DNA of 64,000 nt, taken from assembly GCA_009602725.1 (NCBI GenBank), contig WELB01000131.1:284607-348606 (forward strand), written 5' to 3'. The stretch is from Spirogloea muscicola (Eukaryota > Streptophyta > Zygnematophyceae > Spirogloeales > Spirogloeaceae). Numbering within the stretch: position 1 is the first letter of the stretch; every line of letters begins with the position of its first letter. Below the pieces are notes generated by a model, which saw only the letters and a program-made list of their open reading frames with translations, did not search any database and was not told the origin of the DNA. Below are positions 51,421-62,700 of the stretch, in pieces. The translations under genes were made by a program, and so were the position numbers.

Positions 51421-52075
51421 CGACCTGTCGGCCTAGCCTGTGGCTTCGCTACTATAATCATGAACACCCACTGTGTGTACCCAGCTGACATTACAGCCGC
51501 TCGTTTAATATCTCACAAAGTCGCCCTTCTTTGTGAGCGCTGCACCTGCGTGCCGGAAGAGCCCTCGCTGCTGCCTCTGGCTCTGGCCAGGTGACCCGCC
51601 TCCAGGAGCCAAGTTTCTCTGACCTGGGGCTGCTTAGCAGGGGTTACTGAGTGCTACGTAGCTGCATAATTTCTATCTGTGCTTGTATTTCTTAGTGCTT
51701 CCCCTGGCCCCTTCTCGTATTTTGTTCTTTCTTCTATGGGCTGGCTTTTCCCAGCCCCTATCCTCAATGGGCGAGCCCTTCTCTCTCTGTGTGATAGCCA
51801 TTGCTCCGAATCCTCTATCAGAGGCGCCCACGCGTCACCAGCTGACTCCTCACAGTTACACCCTCCCTCAAGTACGTCCAACGAAGCCCTGCACAGGTGG
51901 AAGCAGACAGCTTAGGCTCAGATTCGAGTGCAACTTCGGAAGCGCCCCTGGGATACAAGGTAGATTCTTAGATACCCGCGAGGAACTTCCCTCCTCTGGG
52001 TGGCTGCTGGGCTGGAGGGCGCTGCTGCGGGGCGGGGGTGGCCTCATCCAAGGGCTCTGGGTGGAGTGATAATCG
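51421..52075 (+). repeat. Second LINE tail with family-B 3' region
   Basis: A coding tail SLSDLGLLSRGY-stop ends near 51650. It is followed by GTGCTACGTAGCTGC, CTTCCCCTGGCCCCTTCTCGT, the hairpin GGGCTGGCTTTTCCCAGCCC (51738-51757) and ATCCTCAATGGGCGAGCCCTT (about 51762-51782). The same series occurs at 53262-53390 (+) and 56412-56545 (-). No gene was recognised at 51790-52075. Confidence 0.7.
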
Positions 52076-53000
52076 GGAAAAGAGAAGGGCTCGCCGATTG
52101 AGGATAGGGGCTGGAAAAAGCCCGGCCAGAAAAGGGGGGGACTCTCAAGCCGCGACTTATGGAGCCAACGACAGGGCAGCTCATCCAATGTAAGGCTTTG
52201 GTGTGAAAGGCCAGCCCAAAGAAGTAGAGGCGAGTTCTGGAGCCGCCAGACCACAGGAAGCAGAACAAAGGCAGACTCAGCGATTGCCTGGCGAGAGAAG
52301 GCGGCATGGAGGCAGAAGGGAAGTGGCCCTCCCGCAGGGGGCGAGGGCTGTGAAAAGCGAGAAGTGCGCGCCCATAGAGAAGAGGGGCTGGCAAAGCCAG
52401 TTCAAAAAATAATGGACAATGTCCAAAGCAAAGAAAGAGGAGCCGGAGAAAGGACTACACTACAAAACACTGCAGAACACAGAAACAATACAGAGGGAAG
52501 CTCAGTACCCACGAGTGAGCAGCATCAGGTCTGAGTAGCTCGCTGCAGGGAAAGAGGCACTCTGCCGAGACCCAGAGGCGGCGGCCATAGCACGGCCTGC
52601 TCGCGTGTGGACGGCGTGGGCAAGGGAGCGTTGCAGCGATACGGCCAGGCGCATGCGGAAGACTTGTGCGAGCGAAAAGCCAGCCCGAGAAGGCTTGACG
52701 AGGTCGGAAGGGAGCAGGAAGGCGCTGAAAGACATAGGAAGGCAGAGGAGTGGGGCGGGGAAGATCCAAGATGCTCGCGCTGATTCCGCATCTTCTCTGC
52801 AAGCTTCCCTCTACGGGGAGCCCGCTTCCACGGGGTCTCGACAGCGGCCGCGGGGCTGGCGGCTGCGCGATCATGGCGGTCACAGAGCACCCCGTGCGCG
52901 GGAGCGCAAGCGGTGGAGCCAGCTTCCCTGACCCCGCTGAATGATGCAAGCGCGGCCAGATTAACTGGTGGCTGGGAGAGGCCAGCCCGGAAGAATGGAC
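52076..53000 (-). repeat. Minus-strand LINE tails and hairpin modules
   Basis: A reversed family-B tail lies at 52076-52140. Hairpin variants lie near 52199, 52347 and 52388. A coding tail lies at about 52735-52502, reading AHAVHTRAGRAMAAASGSRQ then SASFPAASYSDLMLLTRGY-stop on the minus strand. It matches the left-end copy at about 330-387 residue for residue over ASFPAASYSDLMLLTRGY. The module with GCGGCCAGATTAACTGGTGG and hairpin is at about 52948-52988 in plus lettering. Confidence 0.75.
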
Positions 53001-53812
53001 AAACAGTGATGGCGGACGGGGGCCCCACGGAGAAGCGGCCCGCAGCGCCGGGGAATCGCGGTAGATGCGGGCGGTGGGAACCACCGCCATAGCCGCGTGG
53101 CGGGGCCGCCACACTCGAGCGGCGAGCTGGCCTCTAGATGACAAAGGGGCGCCTGGCGAGGGGGGGGCCTGCGCCGCCGGCCGAGCTGGTCCCCCCCCGG
53201 TTGACCAGCTAAGCGATGGCGCGATAATGCGATGGCGCGATGGGGCAATAACGCTTCGTAGCTGCTTCGTTTCTTTTCTGTGCTTGTTGTTCTTTGTACT
53301 TCCCCTGGCCCCTTCTCGTCCTTTGTTCATTCTTTTCTGGGCTGGCTTTTTCCAACCCCTATCCTCAATGGGCGAGCCCTTCTGTCAATAATGGGTTTGC
53401 ACAGCTGCCATCTGTCGGCGTCAACAATGCACTCTAGAAAGTGAGCTAAGGGCCCGGAGTCTGGATCATTATTCCCAATCTAGAGCTCTTCTTTTCCATA
53501 TTTATAGACAAATCCAACAGATCAAATGAATAAGATAAACATTAAAATCATGGACCACAATCCATATTTGCCAACTTTTATCAAGACGGACTGCCCCCGG
53601 GTGGGGGAGAAAAGGGCGCAGGCTGGGGAGGCGGAGCCCGGCCCGGGTGGCGCCGCCCTCGCGCAGGGTACCTTGGCCGCCTCCCCCTCCATGGCAGGCG
53701 CATATTCTCTCAGGACGTATATGAGCCCCTGCCACCACATTTGCTCCTGCCGCAAATCTCACACCCAAGCACACCCGCACCCGAGTCTCTCCGCACTCAT
53801 CAAGCAGCAGTT
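53001..53812. repeat. Family-B LINE tail and upstream region of the PstS-like gene
   Basis: 53262-53390 is a plus-strand family-B tail (CTTCCCCTGGCCCCTTCTCGT, hairpin, ATCCTCAATGGGCGAGCCCTT). About 53400-53812 has no repeat match and should hold the promoter and 5' leader of the PstS-like gene; the part at 53490-53580 is AT-rich and the rest GC-rich. Confidence 0.55.
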
Positions 53813-55045
53813 ATGGCACACCTCGCCGTCGCCGCCCTGGTCCTGGCTCTCGCCGCGTCCGCCTCCGCCACCTGCTCCCCGTCCAATGCCAACTACTTCG
53901 GTGGTGCCACCTCCGTCCAGTCCCTGGAGAACCAGGTCCTCAGCACCTATGGCACATACGGCTGCTACGCTTCCACTGGGTGAGTCTTGGCCTGCCGTCC
54001 CTTTGTGCGCACCTCCCCTGTTTGGTGCTGATGCACTAAAGTGTTGCCCCAAGCCTCGCACGTAGACTCTTGCCCGGAAGCTGCCACTGCACCAGAGCTG
54101 ATCGGCTTCAGTCCTTTACTGGTGCAATGTTTCTTCTGAAGTGCTCTGGCTATGCCGGCACTGAGCTGCACAAATGTGCGCTTTGATGACTGATATGAAC
54201 AAATTCTTTTGTTACCTGGCAGTTCCGGCGCTGGTTACACCAACTTCAAGTCCAACAACTACAAGGTGGCCGCGTCCGATGCTGCCATGACCACCGCTCA
54301 GGAGTCCGGCCTCGGCTTCTCCAAGCTCACCGTCCCCCAGGGTCTCCAGTCCTACTCCATGCTCTACAACGGCGCCACCCAGCTCACCCTTTCCTGCCAA
54401 AGCCTGGCTGACCTCTACTCCGGCTTCTCCACCTCCATTGGCGGCGGTGCCATCACTATCCCTGTGGCTCGCGCCGATTCCTCGGGCACCTCGTTCGTCT
54501 TCTCCTCCTACCTGAACCTGTGCACCGCCAGCGGTCCGCGCCCGTGGCCCTCAAGCAAGGTCGGTGAGGTCGTCAGCTGGGGCTCCCCGCGCCTGGTCAC
54601 TGCCTCGGGCTCAAGCGGCGTTGCTTCGTATGTGTTCTCCCACCCCGGTGCCATTGGCTACCTCGGCACCCCAGTTGCCGTGACCTTCGTCACTGGCAAC
54701 ATTCGCATTGCTGCCACCAACAACAAGGCTGGCCAGAACTACAAGGGTGACTCGTGCTCGGTAACTGGTGCCATACCTGTGTCCCTGCCCTCCGCTACCG
54801 CTACCTGGTCCGGAGTGAACACCATCTTCCAGCCCGGCTCGGGCGTCTGCCCCATGGTCTCTTTCATCTATATCTGGGCTCGCAGAACCTACCCCTCTGG
54901 CAGTGTCCCTACTGCTTCGGCCACCAAAGCCTTCCTCAACTTCATATTCTCCACCTCCGGACAGAGTCTCCTCCCCCCCCTATTTGTTCCCGATCCTAGC
55001 AGCCTTCTCACCCAGAACAGGAATGCTGTTGCAACCATCTCATAG
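53813..55045 (+). CDS. Secreted PstS-like phosphate-binding protein
   Basis: Two exons (53813-53979 and 54223-55045) with clean GT-AG borders and frame. Residues 1-20 form a signal peptide (MAHLAVAALVLALAASASA). The mature part follows the bacterial PstS periplasmic-binding plan: SGAGYTNF, VAASDAAMT (the phosphate-site Asp), SLADLYSGFSTSIGGGAITI, RADSSGTSFVFSSYLNLC and HPGAIGYLG. The Arg, Ser, Gly and Thr of the RADGSGT phosphate loop are kept, with Ser in place of the first Gly. No transmembrane anchor or GPI-like tail is obvious, so secretion or a vacuolar/periplasmic-like location is inferred. Codons end almost always in C or G, unlike most neighbours, suggesting strong expression. It stands alone between repeat fields, and a broken paralogous first exon lies 7 kb upstream on the other strand. 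Phosphate as ligand is inferred from residues; a related oxyanion is possible. Confidence 0.88.
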
Positions 55046-56129
55046 AAGATGGTAGAAGATGATTACGAGCTGCTGCTGTAGCTCCAATGAACATCTAGAA
55101 AATCTGAATGTACTGAACAAAAATATATAGAGTTGAAAATAACAAAAGATCTCATATAAGAAAGTGTCACTGACAATATTCTTTATTTTGTATTTTGGGT
55201 ATGGTCATATGCACCCAAAACATTACTTCCAACCAAATTGATTTCTAAGTTAGGATTATTCAGGAAAAATCATGTCAAACAGGAATTGACGGTAGAGATA
55301 AAGTGATTTGTAAACCTGTTGAAAATCTTCTCTTTGCTGAGTTAATTTTCTAAATTTCTATCCAAAATATGAAAGTAATTGACCTCATGAACAGTTCTGA
55401 TATAAAACCTGCTAATTTTTGTTAGGAAGATGTGAATGCTTGACATGTAATGCAGAATGATACAAACATCTCTACAAATACCACTTTGTTCTGCATGTGT
55501 ATATAATCGTCAGGCAAAATCTTCCACAGTAAAGCACAAAAAACGTTTAAAAAACAGTCTCGTCCACACAACGTTATCCTCCCCTCCAAGATGTAAGTAA
55601 ACGAATCGCTTCTGCAGCTAAAAAAATAATACCAGTAAAACTTTGTAAATGACAATATTGCAGTCATTTGTACACAGTAACACTTTAACACCTCATATTA
55701 TCCTCACTCCGCTAAATCTCGAAACCAGGAAAAGCTGGTAAGTAACAAGCCATACGCACAGCGCAAAGATACAAACTCTGGAAAGAGAAAGAACTTCACA
55801 CCTACTCGCTTGGGTCAGGGTTTTCGCTTGTCATACCGGCCATGCCTTACCCGGGAAAATTGAGCAACCAGTGGCCACTTGAATGGCTCTATGCCAAGAA
55901 GGCTTAATTCAACAGGAGAGAGATCTCCTCAGAAACACCTCTTCCAAAGAGAGAAGACTTAACGGTGCGTATGAATTGAAAAGAAATGGCTAATTCAAGT
56001 GGATATTGTGCAGGCAAGATTTAGTGCAAAAGATCAAGCTACGCAATACAATGAAACAACAGGTCCTTTCAAAGAAGAAGCTCTTTGCTCGTAGCAAGAA
56101 GGCCACGTACGCAAATCTACCTGGAAGAA
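55046..56129. other. AT-rich stretch downstream of the PstS-like gene
   Basis: Composition changes sharply after the stop: long runs of A/T (for example TTCTTTATTTTGTATTTTGG and AAAAAAATAATACC), clearly more AT-rich than the rest of the window, up to about 55.7 kb. Short frames on the minus strand lack any family similarity. It contains the 3' end of the PstS-like transcript. No repeat module is seen until about 56.1 kb. Confidence 0.7.
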
Positions 56130-57170
56130 GACGAGTTTGCTTCACTGGCCATCGATGTGCACGGTGCTTTTGGGTTGCGGTGACTGGAACCGTTGTCGGT
56201 GCTTGGAACCTGGCTATCCGCGCCGCACTCTGTCCAGCCGGCAGGGCGAGCAATCTGACTTCAACGCCGCTGCCAGGTTAAGCAGGTGCCTCGCTAAGCA
56301 GGTATGCCCAGTCCATTTCCATCCAACGGTCCTTGGCCACGCCTTGCTTATGCGAGCTGGCCATGCTCTAGCTGCCGCTCTGGCTATCGGCAAGGGGACG
56401 TCTTTCGGGCGGCTGCTTACACGAAAGGGCTCGCCCATTGAGGATCGGGTCTGGAAAATCCAGCCCAACAAAAGGATGAAGCAAGCACGAGAAGGGGGCC
56501 AGGGGAAGCTCTAAGAAAAACAAGCACAAAAGAAACAAAGCAGCTACGCGGCACTCAGTAACCCCTAATGAGCAGCCTCAGGTCAGAGGCTGGGCTCCTG
56601 CTTACAGGGATCACAAGTGACCATCCTTCGTAGTACTTGCTAAGTTGTGTGCTTTAGCACGAAAGCACGAAAGCCCGAAACACACAGCGACCTACGTGGC
56701 CACTGGATGCTCAATATTCCCTTTCGGCCCTCTGGACCTTGTTCGTTCTTTCTGGGCTGGCTTTTCACCACCCCCGCCCCCTTTGCACATCAGTCGATGT
56801 GCTTGCCTTTGCACGTAGGCCACTCAGGCCCTCCATGCCAAGTTTCTCTGACCTGAGGCTGCTTAGCAGGGGTTACTAAGTGCTTCGTAGCTGCTTAGTT
56901 TCGTCTTTTGATTAATTCTCCATCTCTCGATACACGCACCACTTCCTACTGCTGACACGGGGGCACTGACAGCGCCATGTCTGCCTAGCCTGTGGCTCCG
57001 CCATGAACGCCTGTATGCATCTGGCTGGCCTCATACAGCCGCTCTTTGAATATCGGCAGCCGCATGTTTTATTATTACTTTCTGAAGAAAGAAAACAGCG
57101 CTTCCAAGTTGACTGGTGGCTGTGAGAGGCCAGCCCAAAGGAATGGACAAAGAAAGATGGATAAAGAGAG
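56130..57170. repeat. LINE-tail cluster upstream of the J-protein gene
   Basis: Plus-strand coding tail at about 56325-56410 (LGHALLMRAGHALAAALAIG). Minus-strand tail at 56600-56412: RLLIRGY-stop then the full family-B 3' region. Plus-strand hairpin near 56753. LINE 3' text at 56797-56835 (GATGTGCTTGCCTTTGCACGT, CACTCAGGCCCTCCAT). Plus-strand tail SLSDLRLLSRGY-stop at about 56840-56880. Minus-orientation hairpin module at 57118-57136. At least five insertions of both orientations are stacked within one kilobase. Confidence 0.7.
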
Positions 57171-57227
57171 AGCTCACTTCTTCCCCAGCAACTGGCTAGC
57201 GCCACCGGGCAGGCCACCCGGGGCGCC

Positions 57228-59188
57228 ATGGCCTCCGCTGCCGCGGCGCCGCCTCCGCCGCCGCCGCCGAGCCACTACCGCACGCTGGGCGTCGAGCCGG
57301 CGGCCGGCCGCGCCGCCATCAAGTGCGCCTATCGCGCGCTCGCCCGCCGGGTGCGCCTGCGCGCCGCTCCGACCCTAAATTCCTAACCCCCAAACCCTAA
57401 ACTTCACACTTGAACCACTCATGCAGTGTCTGCAGCAGCCCATCATCACCACCCACATGCCTTCGGCACCTCCAGCCAAACGCCGTCGTTACTATGATGG
57501 CGATGGCTCCCGAGAGCCTCCGCTGCAGGCACCTCCCTCCCGGCTCTCGCTGTGATTCGCTTGATTGGTCTTGACGGGGTGACTGATTAAACAGGGTTTC
57601 AGAAATCCGAAGAACTGAGATATCTGCTTCACTAAAGGGAGGTTCTAATAATCCAAAGAACCTCCTAATAAGATCCGCTGACGTTGGCTGCAGTTCCATC
57701 CCGACGTGAACAAGGCGCGCGATGCCGCCGAGACGTTCCGGCTCATCAAGGATGCGTACGACGTAAGCGCTCTGGTCGACCGGCAGAAGCTACGCCTCAG
57801 ATAGCCTGAGGCGCCGCGATTATCACCTGCGCAATGTTGTCATGGACGAATGGCCGGCTTCACTTCGAGTTCAGAGTCTTGGGGCTTGTGGCTAAAATCA
57901 TGTGAACGCGCTTTAGGGGCTTGTATTGGACTTGTTTCTAGCCTGCTTCGATTAGGCTTGAGTGTTGACTGGTCTAATGCAGAGCGTGGCGCTCAGGGCA
58001 TTCCTGACCTGGTCATCTATTTCCCGCTTAGTGAGCTGTGTACGCAGTCGGCGTGTGTGAAGCTTCAACTGCTTGCTCTAAATTAGTGGTTGCCTGATTA
58101 CCGTGTTACCTGAATTGGCAGGTGCTGTGCGACGACCGAAAGCGGCGGTTGTATGATGAGGCACTGCAGGCAAAGCTGGCAGCCGAGCGGGAGCACCGTT
58201 ACGGAAGCGAAGATGGAGCGAGGAGGAGGGCGGCACATTATGCTCATACCGCCAGCAATTCCAATGCAGCCGCAGGCAGTGGCGGCCATGCAAGAGCCAG
58301 GGAGCACATGGCGAGGCCGTCACCTGCTGCAGGTAACACGTGGCTTGTGGCTTGATGGCAGCTCAGCAGTGAGGTGGTTCATCTTCCACCTGGCATGCTG
58401 TTCTGGGCTTGATTTCAGGACTTGATGATGGCAGCACAAGCTTCTGGATACCCAGAATCCTGACCCCATGACATGAAGTTTAAGATCTAAACCCTGTGGC
58501 TGCTGGTCTTTTCGCAGAGCCCTCGACTTCTGCGGAGCGTGGTGGCGCCAAGTATCGCGACACTGCAAGGGGCAGCCAGGGCGCCTTTGGGCGTAGAGAG
58601 CGCCAGCGTACAGCCAGCCGGCGCTCTTGCGACGTCAACATGGCTGGACATGCGGCGTGGGAAATGGGCCCATTCCCGCCACCGAGGAGGCGAGACAATG
58701 CTGCCGGCTACGCCTACCAGAGGCGCGGCGATGCTGATGGCAATGCTGGCGCAACAGCTGCCGTAGGTGTGAATGGAAGGACAGCCAAGGGCGTCGCACT
58801 GTGGCCGCACCAGAATCCCGGTCTGTGTGGCGAGGACATCTTCGTCTTGTGGGCGATTGCTGTGCTTTGGCATGCTTTCGGGACACACGCCACTCTCAGC
58901 ACCATGGCGGCAGTGCTCCTGGCTGCGCGGGGCGTGCCGTGCGGGCACCGCATCGCCGCGGCCGCCGCATGGTGCTGTGGTGGCGAGAAGGGGCTGCTCC
59001 TTGTGCTTGTGCTCGTGTCCATGTTGCGGTGGTGGGGTGAGCGGTACCACGAGGCAGCGGCGGCGGTTGCAGTCACGCTCTGGCTCGGCGGCATCGTTGT
59101 CCAAGCCTCGGGCCTTGCCCCGGCGGCTGTCATGCTCCTTGCACTCAAGTCGGTGCAGCTGCAGCACGAGCTCTCCCCTGCCCGCTAG
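57228..59188 (+). CDS. Membrane-anchored J-domain (DnaJ-like) protein
   Basis: HSP70 co-chaperone with a C-terminal membrane region. Exon 1 (57228-57350) gives MASAAAAPPPPPPPSHYRTL and AIKCAYRALARR. Exon 2 (57694-57762) opens with FHPDVNK, the catalytic HPD, then TFRLIKDAYD. Exon 3 (58122-58332) gives VLCDDRKRRLYDEALQAKLA, ending the J domain. Exon 4 (58518-59188) gives a Gly/Arg-rich linker and then about four hydrophobic segments (DIFVLWAIAVLWHAFG, LLLVLVLVSMLRWW, AAVAVTLWLGGIVVQASG, AAVMLLALKSVQL). It ends HELSPAR-stop. Intron phases join without frameshift. The position of the J domain at the very N-terminus leaves no obvious cleaved transit peptide, so the target membrane is unknown. Convergent with GCN5. 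Confidence 0.9.
57372..57401. repeat. Telomere-like box in the first intron of the J-protein gene
   Basis: ACCCTAAATTCCTAACCCCC followed by AAACCCTAAAC, 22 bases after the exon 1 donor. It is the fourth such patch in the window. Confidence 0.8.
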
Positions 59189-59781
59189 TGCAGTACTCTA
59201 TCACTGTAATTTTGACCTTTAATTTTGACCTCGTTAGTAGCAGAGCAAGCTTGCCCGTCTCCTCTTGCTGTCCTACTGGTCACGACTAGTCTGCCTGTTA
59301 TGGTGGAGGGTGTAGACGCCCTCTATGTCCAACCTTACACTTTGCTCCATCCAATTTATTTATTGCTAAGCAATAATAGCAAGCAGTAATAGGACCATCA
59401 ACGACATGAATGAAAGGTTCTGGTTCCAATTGCAAGCTCCGTCAACATTGAGTTCGGTAGTCATTTGGATTCACAGTGTACTGGCTCGGCTTGGTGTCCC
59501 TTCCAATTCATGTGCACTGAGCGCCTTCTTTGACGGCTATGAACACAACGGAAATTCAGCTGGTCTACACAATATTCTGGAGCAGCAAGCCGCCTAAGTA
59601 AGTAGGCGGCTTGCTGCTCCAGCTTTGTCAAGCTGATGCTTTGATCACGCACAGGGTGACTTTAGCTCGATGACAATTGTAGCTGGCATCAGGAATTCAC
59701 AAATGAATGTGACAGAGGCTGTGAGTAGCTATTGCTACCCCAGTGAATGGAACAGCAAGGTGACTACTAAGATTCTTAAGC
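59189..59781. other. Convergent spacer, J protein / GCN5
   Basis: 593 bases between opposing stop codons. Apart from the hairpin at 59577-59622, no gene or repeat copy was seen. Confidence 0.6.
59577..59622. ncRNA. Perfect 20-bp hairpin between convergent genes
   Basis: Left arm 59577-59596 (CTGGAGCAGCAAGCCGCCTA), loop AGTAAG, right arm 59603-59622 an exact reverse complement. It lies 160 bases past the GCN5 stop (minus strand) and 389 bases past the J-protein stop, so it could be in either transcript's 3' end. There is no U-run typical of intrinsic terminators. It could be a 3'-UTR structure, a small-RNA precursor or a recent inverted duplication; no expression evidence is available. Confidence 0.45.
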
Positions 59782-62700
59782 TTATCGCAGGATGCCAGCG
59801 TGCAGCTTTGACAAGAAGAAAACCTCCAACCTGCAGAGGCAGTACTACTGTATCTATTAGCCAGCCCGTCCAAAGCTACCCTTGCCGCATACAGTGGCAA
59901 CATGCGGGCTGCTGAGTGCAGATGATAGAAAGCTAGAAACCGAAGACATCTTCATTCTGATATAACCAAGATACGGTTCTCCAGATTGCAAAGAGCTTCA
60001 ACCCACACATGCACATGCAAGAGAGAAGCAAGAAGCAAGATGCAACAGTGGCGTGCGAAACCCACCGATTGGCTGCCTTGTAGTAGATGGTCTCCGGCGC
60101 ATTATATGTCCTGGCATTTTGGAACATACGCCGCAGGTCCGCAGCAAAAATGTCAAGCGCAATGTAGTACTGCTCCCCTTCGAGCCGCTTGCCAATGGTC
60201 TTCAGATCTGCAAAATCATGGTAAGGGCCCCTCATATTCTTGGCTGCTTGGCTGCTCCGATGCATTGTAATAACCTCCCTTGCCAAGCGCAAAGTGAGGC
60301 CTTAGGAGGTCTTGCCATGTTGCTTTTAAAGTGACAGGGCATGCAGACTCTACCGTGATGTCTGAGTCAAAGCAACATTTTGCTGATTTGACCACACGAA
60401 ATGAAGTTGTTGAGGTCTTGAAGTTGTTGCCTACCAATCGGGTCCTTGATTATCTCGTAGTAATCCGGTACCTCTCGCGCATCCACGGGCTCCTTGAATG
60501 GCCAGGCATCCGTATGTTCCAGTATGCCCTGCACACAATCATGGCCTTCTCTTTCTGAAGCTCGAATTTGTCATCCCATTTTGTAGTCACAATTGACTAG
60601 CAACGAGCGCACTATTCGGAGCTCAGCTTGTGTAGCTATTTGGGCTATTCAGCTTTCAGAAGTGTTTACACAGGAGTCAGTGCAGGACTTTAGATAGACC
60701 ACTAACGGAGCAGAAGCAGCAAGAAGCAAGAAGAGGAAGCATTAGTGACTCGAAGCAACATCGCACAATCCAGATCTATGGAGCACATACTCTATGGCTT
60801 CTTGGCAGGCAGACTGGTCAATAAGGCAAAGGTAAGACTCAGAGAGGGAAATTCAGGAGCTGCAAGCAGTGGTGAGAGAACTGACGCGAAGCAGGGAACG
60901 CATGAAAGAGTGCAGCTGTTGCTTGGTCGGAGGGCCTTCGCTCAGGTGCGACGACGGCTGACGGAGCCTGACGATGCTGCACTGTTCCGGAGTCCAGCCG
61001 GCCTCCACTGAGCAACAAGTACACATTTGTATCAGCAGGTCCTGCTATGGACAAGCAATGGGCATGATCACATTAAGATGGATGACATCACCACGCTGGC
61101 AGAGCTTCTTGAGAAGCGCGACACATGCTTTCGTCTTCTCAGGATTAGTAGGTGGACGCAAGTTTGCTTCCTGGGTGCATCTACCAAGTTCGTGAGATTT
61201 TGGACTCACGAACTCCAGGGATATCTTCAATCCTCACGGCTGACTTAAGTTGGCCATTCTCCTTCTGGAATGCAACTTGCAAGCTCGTAAGAGAAGGTTG
61301 CAGAATGTAGTAGGTAATTCGCTCGTTCTAACACAATGTTGCCCCAGCACTTTGAGGTGCGAACTTCTGCTCTTGAGCTTGTTCAAGTCAACGAGTCATG
61401 CACATTGCCTGTGCACGCAGATTGTCCACAGCTGTGCCAAGGGCGCACCTTCTTAAAGTCGAGGCCAGGGTGGACGACGTGACAATTTGACAGCTCCCTT
61501 ATCTTGTCATCCAGAGCCTGCTCCACACAACCAAGTCCAACACCAGAAGGAGGAGTCACTAATATAAATCAATCTCAATCATTTCCAGACGGGTGCTTGC
61601 TCTTGTGCATCCAAGTCCTGATAGCTCTAAGAGCTACAGTCACTTATGGAGGGCCTGGCAGCCACCTGACGTTGCCGTCTAATCATAGCCGGCAACTCGG
61701 TGTACGGGAGCTTCATGTTTATCACGCACTCCATCATGGTGCCACCATCGTAGTCCTTGATGTAGCTGCTCAGGAAGGCATGGCAGACCTGGCTGTCAGA
61801 CACCCGCAAGCTGCATGCTCCATGGAGGAGACTGCAGTTCCCTGATGCAGCACCTGCTACGACTATGATCAATCGGCGTAGATACAAGCCTTAGGAAAGG
61901 AGACTGCAGTATATGTTGATCTGGTGCTTGAGATTTTCACCCAACCCAGCGCTCCCTGTCTAGCGTAATGTCCTTGGTGAATCCCTGCATAGAAGACAAG
62001 AACAGGTACACCAAGCGATCTGCTCATTAACAAAGAATTTCAGTTGAGTCAGACTCCACAATTTCTGTTGACAAAAAGCAACAAGCTAAGACTGCCTTCC
62101 GTTAGACTTGCTCCACGGCGCCACAATAGCTGTTCTTGAGCGAACCTGCTTCGAGAAGTAGCCCACGGCATTGTTGTCAGCGTACGTGAGAAAGTGAGTG
62201 AGGTGGTCGACATCGCGGGCGTGCTCCTTGAGGTGGTTCATGAGGCGCGTGCCGTAGCCCTTGACCTGCTCTGTCGCTGTGATGGCGCAGAACGCAATCT
62301 CGCCAAATTGCTGACTGCCATAGAGAGGTACATCCGCAGAATGAGAAGACCCATGAGTACCTGGGGGAAAGCCCACTACTGCCATCATTCAAGCTCAACT
62401 GCCAAGTTCCTAGCACAGTCATACTTCTTCTGACCGAGTGCACGAATATATGGGCAGGAGGCAGAGGGCAGGAGCTCGACAGATGTGGGCTCACGGGTAG
62501 TAGGTGCGGTAAGTGATGCCGCCGACGACTGCATTGTTCTTGATGATCATCATGGACTTGTGATTCCTGGTCAGCAACGCAGCCCAAGGTTGGCCCCAAA
62601 GAGCAGCGTTAGGAGTCCGATGTACTGGGTGAGCTCTGGCCAGGGTGGTCCCGCAAGTTCAGGTAACCACAAGTGCACACTAATCATGTCTTGTGATATA

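Noticed and set aside
52455-53330. Long minus-strand frame as a protein gene
   Set aside because: Its text is made of repeat modules; the recognisable coding tail (SDLMLLTRGY) is in a different frame.
58487-59167. Long minus-strand frame opposite J-protein exon 4
   Set aside because: It is antisense to a well-supported coding exon and has no family similarity.
59577-59622. Intrinsic (bacterial-type) terminator
   Set aside because: No U-run follows the stem and the context is eukaryotic; kept as a hairpin of unknown role.
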